Assembly (NCBI GenBank): GCA_943842425.1
Contig: CALTBR010000001.1
Coordinates: forward strand, 186,001-250,000
Length of the DNA stretch: 64,000 nt
Source of the DNA: UBA974 sp002292405
GTDB lineage: Bacteria > Bacteroidota > Bacteroidia > Flavobacteriales_D > Sanyastnellaceae
Direction: 5' to 3'
The notes beneath the pieces were generated by a model, which had not been told where the DNA came from, did not search any database, and worked only from the letters and a program-made list of their open reading frames with translations. Shown piece by piece: positions 25,663-33,670 of the stretch. The number at the start of each line of letters is the position of its first letter. The first letter of the stretch is position 1. A program made the position numbers and the translations under genes.

Positions 25663-26936
25663 TCTAAAGTTTCTTCGTAAACTTTGCAAGCCGCTTGAAG
25701 CGCTTGGTTTATGTCAGCGATTAGATCCTCTGGGTGTTCGAGCCCGATTGAGATGCGAACAAGACCTTCTGTTATTCCGTGTTTTAATTTCTCTTCAACA
25801 GAAACTCCTGCGTGGGTCATGCTAGCGGGGTGCTCAGCCAAAGACTCGGTTGACCCAAGGCTGACAGCGAGTTGTATATGGTTGAGGGCGTCTAGGAAAG
25901 CAAATGCAGCTGGACGCCCGCCAGGAAGTTCCATAGCGAACATAGCTCCTCCATTGGCCTGCTGCTCTTTCGCAATTTCAGCCGACCGAACATCACCAGA
26001 CCCTTCTAAATCTTCTGCCCAAGCAGAGTAGATTTTAGTTATTCCAGAAACAGGTGTACCTGGAGCCTCTTGGATATGGTCGAGTATAAGCCGGGCAGAA
26101 CGGATTTGTCGGGCAACCCTAACCTGAAGGGTTTCCATAGACCTTGAGAGCATCCAACTGGTGTACGGATCAGCCATTCCTCCAAAGAACGTTCTGTACT
26201 CAAACACCTTTGCCATTGCTGTTGCTTCTCCGCTAACGGCTCCAGCTATAAGGTCGCTATGTCCTCCGATGTATTTCGTTGCAGAGTAAACGTTTAAATC
26301 AGCACCCAGCTCTAAAGGCCTTTGTATAATAGGCCCTAAGAAAGTGTTGTCAACAGCTACAATGATGCGATGATCCTCCGAAGAGTTGTTTTTTGCCCAA
26401 TCCGCAGCTGCTTTAATGCTGTGAATTTGCAGTGTTGGGTTTGCGGGGGTTTCCAAGTAAATCATTCCAGGGAGGCCATCCGCCTCAGTCACAGACGCTA
26501 AATCATCGAGACTTTCCATGCTTTTAACACTTACACCCATAGAAGGAAGGATGTCATCAATAATATGTTGGGTTCCACCATATAAGGGGCCTACATACCA
26601 AAGAGGCTTGTCAGGACCTGTTAAAGCAAATAGCATGGTGCTAATTGCCGCCATTCCGCTTGCAAAAAAAGCAGCAGCGTCAGATTCGTCCCATGCAGCC
26701 AATCGGGTTTCAGCTACGCTTAAAGTGGGGTTTCCTAAACGACTGTAGATAAACCCCCCTTCTGGCGGTGTTTCCGCCCCATCAACTCCATAAACCGTTT
26801 CCATGTGAGCCGCTCCAACAGCCGCGCTAGGAAAAACAAAGGTAGAAGCTGGGTGCATAGGAGGTTTAACAGCTCCGTGGTTATCAGCAGGGTTATATCC
26901 AGCAAACAGTGCTTTTGTTTCTAAATGTGTGTTCAT
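25653..26936 (-). CDS. Cys/Met-metabolism PLP enzyme (methionine gamma-lyase / cystathionine gamma-synthase-like)
   Basis: The 427-residue fold-type I PLP enzyme has the phosphate-binding ASGMAAIST segment (~90-98), Asp in AVDNTFLGP and the Schiff-base Lys in YSATKYIGGHSDLIAG (~residue 220). Activity within the trans-sulfuration superfamily (synthase, cystathionine lyase or methionine gamma-lyase) cannot be fixed by eye. A divergently transcribed Lrp/AsnC regulator 122 bases away is the arrangement known for methionine gamma-lyase genes with MdeR-type control, so methionine breakdown to methanethiol, ammonia and 2-oxobutyrate is the favoured role. A nested palindrome fills the gap between the two genes. 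Confidence 0.85.
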   Translation of the reverse strand: MNTHLETKALFAGYNPADNHGAVKPPMHPASTFVFPSAAVGAAHMETVYGVDGAETPPEGGFIYSRLGNPTLSVAETRLAAWDESDAAAFFASGMAAISTMLFALTGPDKPLWYVGPLYGGTQHIIDDILPSMGVSVKSMESLDDLASVTEADGLPGMIYLETPANPTLQIHSIKAAADWAKNNSSEDHRIIVAVDNTFLGPIIQRPLELGADLNVYSATKYIGGHSDLIAGAVSGEATAMAKVFEYRTFFGGMADPYTSWMLSRSMETLQVRVARQIRSARLILDHIQEAPGTPVSGITKIYSAWAEDLEGSGDVRSAEIAKEQQANGGAMFAMELPGGRPAAFAFLDALNHIQLAVSLGSTESLAEHPASMTHAGVSVEEKLKHGITEGLVRISIGLEHPEDLIADINQALQAACKVYEETLECV

Positions 26937-26982
26937 GTGGGTAAAACTACTCTGTTGTTTTGTTATTGGTTAGATGTTTAGA

Positions 26983-27060
26983 ACAAATGTATTGTAATAT
27001 CTAAAATTACATTAATTTGTGCATATTTGTGCTAATAATAGCATAGTAAACAGAACAAAT
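26983..27060. promoter_or_regulatory. Candidate Lrp/AsnC-type operator between divergent genes
   Basis: A nested palindrome reads ACAAAT (26983-26988), TGTAAT (26993-26998), 7-base spacer, ATTACA (27006-27011), ATTTGT (27015-27020). Two more ACAAAT/ATTTGT half-sites follow at 27025-27030 (exactly 10 bases on) and 27055-27060, the last touching the regulator's own start codon. Helically phased half-sites suit the octameric wrapping typical of Lrp-family proteins. Confidence 0.5.
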
Positions 27061-27505
27061 GAATCTAATAGACGCGTTAGACCGCACAATTGTCGAACAT
27101 TTAGAGTTTGACGGACGCTGTAGTATGCAAGATTTAAGCGATTTGACGGGGTTAAGCCGCAGCGCCGTTTTTGCCAGGGTGAAACGCTTAGAAAATGACG
27201 GAGTAATCCAGAGATATACCGTTAAGCTTGACAGGAAGAAGATGGGGTTAGAGCTCAAAGCGTTTTGCAGCGTAAATCTGAAACTACATGAACGCGCAGC
27301 TCTTGAAGAATTTGAGCACGATATAGGCAACTTTAAAGAAGTGAGATCGTGTTATCACCTCACGGGAATATCAGACTATATGCTCGAGATAAATGTCCCA
27401 GATATGGACCACTATCATAGATTTATCACAAGAAAACTAGCGGCATTAGATAACATTGCTCAAGTAAAAAGCATGTTCGTAATGAATGAGATAATAGAAA
27501 AATAA
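27059..27505 (+). CDS. Lrp/AsnC-family transcriptional regulator
   Basis: The 148-residue protein has an N-terminal winged helix-turn-helix (~5-50: SMQDLSDLTGLSRSAVFARVKRLENDGVIQRYTVKLD) and a C-terminal RAM/AsnC ligand-binding domain (~65-145: FKEVRSCYHLTGISDYMLEI). Such proteins sense amino acids or related metabolites. It is divergent from the sulfur-amino-acid PLP enzyme and likely controls it and itself through the half-sites in the gap. The stop lies one base from that of pgk on the opposite strand. Confidence 0.92.
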   Translation: MNLIDALDRTIVEHLEFDGRCSMQDLSDLTGLSRSAVFARVKRLENDGVIQRYTVKLDRKKMGLELKAFCSVNLKLHERAALEEFEHDIGNFKEVRSCYHLTGISDYMLEINVPDMDHYHRFITRKLAALDNIAQVKSMFVMNEIIEK

Positions 27506-27506
27506 T

Positions 27507-28697
27507 CTAGTACTGGTCTTGAATTGCTGCGATTCCAGGAAGCGTTTTCCCCTCCAAGTATTCTAACATAGCTCCTCCGCCTGTACTGACATAGCTTACA
27601 TCATCGGCAAGTCCACAAACGTTAATTGCGGCAACAGAATCACCACCACCGACAAGCGTATATGCGCCCTTTTTTGTAGCGTCTTTTAAAGCATTTGCTA
27701 CGGTGAATGTGCCTTTAGAACAGGCCTCAAACTCGAAGACGCCCATGGGACCATTCCAAAGAATAGTTTTGCTTTCTTTTACAGCCGCGACAAATTTTTC
27801 ACAAGATTTAGGGCCTATATCGAGCCCCATCCAACCCTCTTTAATTTCATTGGAGTTTAAAACCATAAAATTTGCATCAGCAGAGAATTGATCTGCACAA
27901 ACAGAGTCCTCTGGAAGCAGAATTTCTGTGGAACTATTTGCGGCCCTTTCTAAAACAACCTTCGCTCTTTCTACCATTTCTTTTTCCACTAAACTAGCAC
28001 CCACCTTACCGCCCTTAGCAAGTATAAAAGTGTACGCCATTCCCCCACCGATCAACAGCTTATCCACCTTCTCTACCATATTTTCTAAAACAGTGAGTTT
28101 ACTACTGACTTTAGCACCCCCTATTATAGCAAGTAGGGGCCTTGCGGGCTTAGACATAACCCGACTCAAAGCGGAAATTTCACCTTCTAAAAGTTTACCG
28201 AAAGCTTTGTCTTCAGGGAAAAAACGAGCGATGACAGCTGTAGAGGCGTGATTTCTATGGGCCGTACCAAACGCGTCGTTAATATATAGATCACCATTTT
28301 CAGCCAATTGGCCTGCGAAAAACTCATCCCCACTTTTTTCCTCCTCATGAAACCTTAAATTCTCAAGAAGAGCTATTTCTCCTGGCTTGAGGTTTTGTGA
28401 TATACCTAGAGCGCGATCACCCACACAATCACTTGCAAACTGTACAGGATTTTCTAGTAAACCTTCTAAATGATAGATGATATGCCTTAAGCTAAACTCC
28501 TCTGAAACACCTTTAGGTCTTCCAAGGTGGCTCATTAAAACCACAGAAGCGCCACCGTTTAAAAGGGCTTTGATTGTGGGAAGCGCACGACGAATTCTTG
28601 TGTCGTCTTGAACACTATACGATTTATTTAGCGGAACATTGAAATCTACCCGCACGAGCGCTCTGCGCCCCTTGATATTTAGATCGGAGATCGTCAT
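27507..28697 (-). CDS. pgk: Phosphoglycerate kinase
   Basis: The 396-residue glycolytic enzyme transfers phosphate between 1,3-bisphosphoglycerate and ADP. Recognised segments are RVDFNVPL, LMSHLGRP, LLENLRFH, AIIGGAKVSSKL, NGPMGVFE and GGGDSVAAI, in the expected order, and the length is normal. The start ATG at 28697 is directly next to the last base of the glyS stop, so the two are very likely one transcript. The stop abuts that of the lrp-type gene on the other strand. Confidence 0.97.
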   Translation of the reverse strand: MTISDLNIKGRRALVRVDFNVPLNKSYSVQDDTRIRRALPTIKALLNGGASVVLMSHLGRPKGVSEEFSLRHIIYHLEGLLENPVQFASDCVGDRALGISQNLKPGEIALLENLRFHEEEKSGDEFFAGQLAENGDLYINDAFGTAHRNHASTAVIARFFPEDKAFGKLLEGEISALSRVMSKPARPLLAIIGGAKVSSKLTVLENMVEKVDKLLIGGGMAYTFILAKGGKVGASLVEKEMVERAKVVLERAANSSTEILLPEDSVCADQFSADANFMVLNSNEIKEGWMGLDIGPKSCEKFVAAVKESKTILWNGPMGVFEFEACSKGTFTVANALKDATKKGAYTLVGGGDSVAAINVCGLADDVSYVSTGGGAMLEYLEGKTLPGIAAIQDQY

Positions 28698-30227
28698 TTA
28701 GAAAAGTGTAGACATCCCAACTCTTGACTCTACGTATGCCGGAAGGTCAGAAATTGTAACCCGTTCTTGAGTCATCCCGTCGCGTTCACGAACGGTGACC
28801 GCATCGTCATTTAAAGAATCGTGGTCTATGGTAATACAGAGAGGGGTTCCTATAGCGTCTTGCCTGCGGTATCGTCGTCCGATTCCATCCTTTTCATCGT
28901 ATTGACAATTGTGATTGAGGCGTAGTTTAGAAAGAACCTCTCGGGCTTTTTCAGGCAGACCATCTTTTTTCACAAGAGGAAGAATAGCGACTTTAACTGG
29001 AGCAAGTGCGTAAGGAATACTCAATACCGTTCGAGCGCTGCCTTCTCCCAAATCTTCTTCCTTGTAAGAGTTGCAGAGAACAGCAAGGAACATTCGATCA
29101 AGCCCAATAGACGTTTCTACTACGTAAGGAACGAAACTCTCTTTTGTTTCTGGGTCAAAGAACCTGAGTTTTTTTCCAGAAAACTCTTCGTGACTTTTAA
29201 GATCGAAATCAGTTCGAGAGTGTATTCCCTCTAACTCCTTAAAACCCATTGGGAAATTAAACTCGATATCACAAGCAGCGTCTGCATAGTGAGCGAGCTT
29301 TATGTGATCGTGGAATTTGTAGTTTACATCTCCCAAACCTAGCGCAGAGTGCCATTTTTTACGCTCCTCTTTCCAGTGCTCATACCATTTTTCTTGAGTT
29401 CCTGGCTTAACGAAAAATTGCATCTCCATTTGCTCAAATTCACGCATACGGAAAATGAATTGGCGGGCGATAATTTCGTTGCGGAATGCTTTTCCTATTT
29501 GGGCTATACCAAAAGGAAGTTTCATGCGACCACTCTTCTGAACGTTTAAGAAGTTTACGAAAATCCCCTGAGCTGTTTCAGGACGAAGATAGATGACCCC
29601 GGAATCGCCACTAACAGCACCTAGTTCAGTACTGAACATAAGGTTAAACTGGCGCACGTCTGTCCAGTTTTTAGACCCGCTAACAGGGCAAACAATCCCC
29701 AAATCTTCAATCAATCTCTTTACCCCCGCCAGATCTTCGGCATTCATAGCGTCCTTGAACTTTCCGTTGATTTCATCAATGGTTGCTTGGCGGCGCAGCA
29801 CGTTAACGTTCGTTGATCGGAACTCAACCTCGTTGAAATCATCCCCGAAACGCTTTACTCCTTTTGAAACGTCTTTGTCAATCTTTTTTTCGATTTTAGC
29901 GAGATAATCTTCGATTAAGACATCTGCACGATAGCGCTTATTACTGTCCTTATTGTCAATAAGAGGATCGTTGAAAGCATCAACGTGACCGGAAGCTTTC
30001 CACGTTTTCGGATGCATAAAAATCGAGGCGTCAATACCTACGATATTGTCATTCATACGAACCATCGACGACCACCAATAATCTTTAATATTGTTTTTCA
30101 ACTCACTTCCAAGTTGACCATAGTCGTAAGCTGCACTTAAGCCGTCATAAATCTCACTACTTGGAAATACAAATCCATACTCTTTCGCGTGGCTTATCAC
30201 TTTTTTCAGTCCGTCTTCTTGGCTCAT
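28698..30227 (-). CDS. glyS: Glycyl-tRNA synthetase, alpha2 (eukaryote/archaeal-like) type
   Basis: This 509-residue class II aminoacyl-tRNA synthetase is the single-chain homodimeric type, as in most Bacteroidetes, rather than the alpha2beta2 type. Evidence: GFVFPSSEIYDGLSAAYDYGQLGSELKNN at the N-terminus, YLRPETAQGIFVNF (motif 2 region), FRNEIIARQFIFRMREFEQME, the Gly-binding TSIGLDRMFLAVL motif 3, and a C-terminal anticodon domain (~400-500). Upstream lies a consensus -7 element (30268-30275). pgk follows without a gap. Confidence 0.96.
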   Translation of the reverse strand: MSQEDGLKKVISHAKEYGFVFPSSEIYDGLSAAYDYGQLGSELKNNIKDYWWSSMVRMNDNIVGIDASIFMHPKTWKASGHVDAFNDPLIDNKDSNKRYRADVLIEDYLAKIEKKIDKDVSKGVKRFGDDFNEVEFRSTNVNVLRRQATIDEINGKFKDAMNAEDLAGVKRLIEDLGIVCPVSGSKNWTDVRQFNLMFSTELGAVSGDSGVIYLRPETAQGIFVNFLNVQKSGRMKLPFGIAQIGKAFRNEIIARQFIFRMREFEQMEMQFFVKPGTQEKWYEHWKEERKKWHSALGLGDVNYKFHDHIKLAHYADAACDIEFNFPMGFKELEGIHSRTDFDLKSHEEFSGKKLRFFDPETKESFVPYVVETSIGLDRMFLAVLCNSYKEEDLGEGSARTVLSIPYALAPVKVAILPLVKKDGLPEKAREVLSKLRLNHNCQYDEKDGIGRRYRRQDAIGTPLCITIDHDSLNDDAVTVRERDGMTQERVTISDLPAYVESRVGMSTLF

Positions 30228-30267
30228 TGCGATTTTGTGTTTTGCAATATTGAATGTTTACAGATGC

Positions 30268-30275
30268 CAAAGTTA
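30268..30275 (-). promoter_or_regulatory. Consensus -7 promoter element for glyS-pgk
   Basis: On the minus strand TAACTTTG matches TAnnTTTG exactly and lies about 40 bases upstream of the glyS ATG (30227), predicting a leader of about 35 bases. Confidence 0.55.
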
Positions 30276-30317
30276 CCTATAACATGGCGTTGAAGTATAT
30301 GATATCTTAGTGTTGTA

Positions 30318-32726
30318 ATGAATTTTATGATTAACCGGCTTCAGATTTTATGTATAATCACATTTATAGTGGTAAATACATTTGAATGCCGTGTATATGC
30401 TCAACTTAATTGTCTAACAGTACCAGATAATTTATCGATTGATTGCGGCGACGTAGACTGGGGCTTTATCTACACAAACACCACCGGCGTGTTCGTTCAC
30501 CCTTGTGATGACTTAAGCTTAGATCTCAACGCTCAAATTGAGATGCAAGTCCATGTAGATTCTTTAAACTGTGGTGATTTGAGTAATCCGAATGTGGTGA
30601 TTCAAATTACCAGAACCTTTTCGACCTCTTCTGGGGATCTTGTGGATTATGGTTGCGGGTCGGGCATTTTGTGTGAGACCCAGACGATAGATGTTGTGGA
30701 TTTTGAACCGCCTGAGTTTACAGTATTCCCCGCAGACACATCAGTTAGCTGTGAAAATTGGGATTTGTTAGATTATTTAATTAGCGGGGTGTTTCAGGTT
30801 GATTTTTCTGACAATTGCTCAGATGTAAACCAAACAATTAACCTCGACACTGTCTCCGGACTTTGCGCAGCAGAAATAGAATTTAGATGGGAGTTTTCCA
30901 TTATAGACGGATGCAACAACACACGAATCGACACACATGTCGTGAATGTGGTGGACACCACTGGACCTGTTATAACATTTTCCGTTCCTCAATTGTTATC
31001 ACCCACGTTTGAATGTAAAGATCTTGTGACTTGGCCTCAACTAGCAGCCGATGACATTTGCTCTCAAGTAGAAGAGGTATGGTGGTCCGGTGACATAGAA
31101 GAAGAAAACCTATCACCATGCCCCAACGATTGGATTCTCTCCCGCTGGGCCTATGCCTCTGACGCGTGCGACAACACGGACTCAACCAAATACTTCATAG
31201 AGGTAAAAGATGAAACCTCACCAATCTTTACTTTCATCCCCTCAGACACGTTGTTTTCCTGCAACGCCTCACCCGAATTGGGTGTGCCTACAGCTATTGA
31301 CGCTTGTTTAGGTCTTGTAGAATGTGAGATAGTATATGACACTACTTTTAGCAATTGTCCACAGACTTTTACCATCACCAGAACCTTTATAGCACCGGAC
31401 AATTGTTCGAATGACGCAACTGCGTATCAAACTATTGAAGTAAGTGATACGGAAGCGCCAACTCTCACAATTCCATCAGACTTTGTGGCGGAATGTGGGG
31501 TCGAGGTTCAGTTGGAAAATGCATTTGCGACAGACCACTGTGACGCATCACCTTTTGTAGAGATAGAAACAGACACAGTAAATATTCAATCCGCTGGAAC
31601 GTTTACACTAATAAGAACCTTCACCGCATCTGATGCATGTGGGAACTTCGCTACTGGAGACCAAACAATATATATTCAAGACACCTCCCCTCCATTTTTC
31701 ACCGAATTTCCATCAGATACAATTGTCCCATGCGGTGAAAGTTTCCCTGAAGACATGCCTGTCTTTCAAGACGGATGCGACCCTTCTCCAATTCTATTAA
31801 GTTTAACGACAGATGAAAATTATCAGGACTGCGCAAATGAGTCTGTAGTGTCAAGGACTTTCGAAATCATGGACGATGCGGGAAATTCTTTTTCCCAAAC
31901 CCAAACCATAACTTTCATCGACGATACCCCTCCGTTTTTCACTTTCGTTCCTTCAGACATCACCGTGGGGTGCACAAATGAAATCGAGATATCAGATCCG
32001 GAATACGATGATCTATGCTCTGCAAATGGTCTCACCCTTACCACAGTTTTTGACGAGCAGTACCTAGGTTGCGACGAGAGGTATGATCAAACCAGGATTT
32101 ACACCATTACAGACGCTTGTGGGCTGACCGCCTCAGAGAGCGTCACCATTTTTATTAGGGACACCACAGCACCGCAACTTGAAACAGAGTTAGACTCCCT
32201 GTCATTTTACTGCTCCTACAATGTTCCTAGCTGTGAACAAATGTTTTCGGACCTTGTCTTTGTTGACGAGTGTGGTTCGGAGGAATTGTCCTATTCATGT
32301 TCGGATATTTTGATCGAAGGCAACTGCGAGGAGCAAGCTTGCCTTTGGGAAAGAACTTATTTTTGGGAAGATGGATGTGGAAATCAATCTCAAGCAAGCC
32401 ACGTAATTAGAGTGGAAGAGACTGCCTTTTTCCCAACAATGCCTACTGGAATGACTCCAAATGGAGATGGCGCCAATGATGCATACGTCATTTTAGACAT
32501 AGGTCCATTAATAGCGGTAGGCGAGGTAGCTCCTTGTGATTGGATAGACAACACATTATTTAGAGTTGTTAATCGCTGGGGCCAAATCGTTTTCGAGGAA
32601 ACGAACTACAGAAATGACTGGGAGGGAACATATACTGACGGGTCACCTTTGCCTAGCGGAACATATTTTATTGTGTTTGAAGCCAATGGCGAGGCATTCA
32701 CAACGTATGTAGATCTTAGAAGATGA
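30318..32726 (+). CDS. Surface protein with HYR-like repeats and T9SS type B (CHU_C) domain
   Basis: The 802-residue product has a signal peptide (~1-28) and about seven immunoglobulin-like HYR-type repeats of ~85-90 residues, each with a Cys pair and hallmarks such as DTSPPFFTEFPSDTIVPCGE and RTFTASDACGN. The C-terminal ~90 residues form the gliding-motility-associated type B sorting domain (PTGMTPNGDGANDAYVI...VNRWGQIVFEE...LPSGTYFIVFEA). It should be exported by T9SS and held on the cell surface, probably as an adhesin. It is followed by a PorP/SprF gene (4-base ATGA overlap) and an OmpA-type gene; type B substrates are known to depend on such PorP/SprF partners. Confidence 0.88.
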   Translation: MNFMINRLQILCIITFIVVNTFECRVYAQLNCLTVPDNLSIDCGDVDWGFIYTNTTGVFVHPCDDLSLDLNAQIEMQVHVDSLNCGDLSNPNVVIQITRTFSTSSGDLVDYGCGSGILCETQTIDVVDFEPPEFTVFPADTSVSCENWDLLDYLISGVFQVDFSDNCSDVNQTINLDTVSGLCAAEIEFRWEFSIIDGCNNTRIDTHVVNVVDTTGPVITFSVPQLLSPTFECKDLVTWPQLAADDICSQVEEVWWSGDIEEENLSPCPNDWILSRWAYASDACDNTDSTKYFIEVKDETSPIFTFIPSDTLFSCNASPELGVPTAIDACLGLVECEIVYDTTFSNCPQTFTITRTFIAPDNCSNDATAYQTIEVSDTEAPTLTIPSDFVAECGVEVQLENAFATDHCDASPFVEIETDTVNIQSAGTFTLIRTFTASDACGNFATGDQTIYIQDTSPPFFTEFPSDTIVPCGESFPEDMPVFQDGCDPSPILLSLTTDENYQDCANESVVSRTFEIMDDAGNSFSQTQTITFIDDTPPFFTFVPSDITVGCTNEIEISDPEYDDLCSANGLTLTTVFDEQYLGCDERYDQTRIYTITDACGLTASESVTIFIRDTTAPQLETELDSLSFYCSYNVPSCEQMFSDLVFVDECGSEELSYSCSDILIEGNCEEQACLWERTYFWEDGCGNQSQASHVIRVEETAFFPTMPTGMTPNGDGANDAYVILDIGPLIAVGEVAPCDWIDNTLFRVVNRWGQIVFEETNYRNDWEGTYTDGSPLPSGTYFIVFEANGEAFTTYVDLRR

Positions 32727-33670
32727 GAAGTAAGAGCTATATATTTATATTTAGCCTTCTATTTGTGGTAGGTGTCTATGAATCACATTACGCACAACAA
32801 GACTACTTAGCTTCACAATATAATTTCAATTCATTAATGCTGAATCCAGCCTATGCTGGCGCGCACTCTTACACACAATTCAGCTCGATGCATCGAAGCC
32901 AGTGGAAAGTTGACGGAGCTCCAACATCTCAGGTTTTTTGTCTCGATGGCTCATTGAAAAACGCGCCAATTGGTTTAGGTTTTGTAATTACATCAGATAG
33001 AATAGGGGTGGTTAGCGAGAAAACATTTTCCGGAGATTTAAGTTATAAACTTCGTACTCGCTTGGGGAATGTTTCCTTCGGGATTAGGGCGGGATATGTA
33101 GGGTATTCTGCAAAACTTAGCGATTTAATTTATTGGGACGAAAATGACCCGGTTTATAACAACGGCAATATCCAGGAGGGGTTTCTTACCCTTGGATTTG
33201 GCACATTTATGTCCGCCACAAGCGGAAAATGGTATGCCGGATTCTCATCACCGAGTTATTATGCTAAAGATGATATTCTAAGGTCTTCATCGGATGAGAG
33301 GTTCTATAACAGACATTACTATCTCTATGGCGGCGGAGTTAAATCGACACCAATGGGGGTGGATTTAAAACCCAGCTTTCTTATTAGATACATGGATAAT
33401 GCTCCAATATTATTTGACCTAAACCTACATGCTTTATTTATGGAGAACGGGCCCAGTGGATCTCAGATATGGGTGGGAGCTGGATATAGATCGAGTTCTA
33501 CATATATAGCGTCGCTAGAGGTGATCCTGCCCTATAACCTCAGGTTGGGATATTCGTATGATTTTGCAGCAAAAGGTTTAAACACATACTTAGGGGCCAC
33601 ACATGAAATACAAATTGGTTTCAATTTCGGTGGACGTACTTCGGTCATTCAAAATCCTCGATATTTTTGA
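32723..33670 (+). CDS. PorP/SprF-family T9SS membrane protein
   Basis: The 315-residue outer-membrane protein has a signal peptide (~1-24), the family-defining start YLASQYNFNSLMLNPAYAGAHSYTQFSSMHRSQW, alternating beta-strand sequence through the chain, and terminal strands with TYLGATHEIQIGFNF. PorP/SprF proteins are needed for export or surface attachment of type B T9SS substrates; SprF in particular acts for SprB. The directly upstream gene encodes such a substrate (ATGA overlap), so they form a natural pair. The downstream OmpA-type gene overlaps its stop. Confidence 0.92.
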   Translation: MRSKSYIFIFSLLFVVGVYESHYAQQDYLASQYNFNSLMLNPAYAGAHSYTQFSSMHRSQWKVDGAPTSQVFCLDGSLKNAPIGLGFVITSDRIGVVSEKTFSGDLSYKLRTRLGNVSFGIRAGYVGYSAKLSDLIYWDENDPVYNNGNIQEGFLTLGFGTFMSATSGKWYAGFSSPSYYAKDDILRSSSDERFYNRHYYLYGGGVKSTPMGVDLKPSFLIRYMDNAPILFDLNLHALFMENGPSGSQIWVGAGYRSSSTYIASLEVILPYNLRLGYSYDFAAKGLNTYLGATHEIQIGFNFGGRTSVIQNPRYF

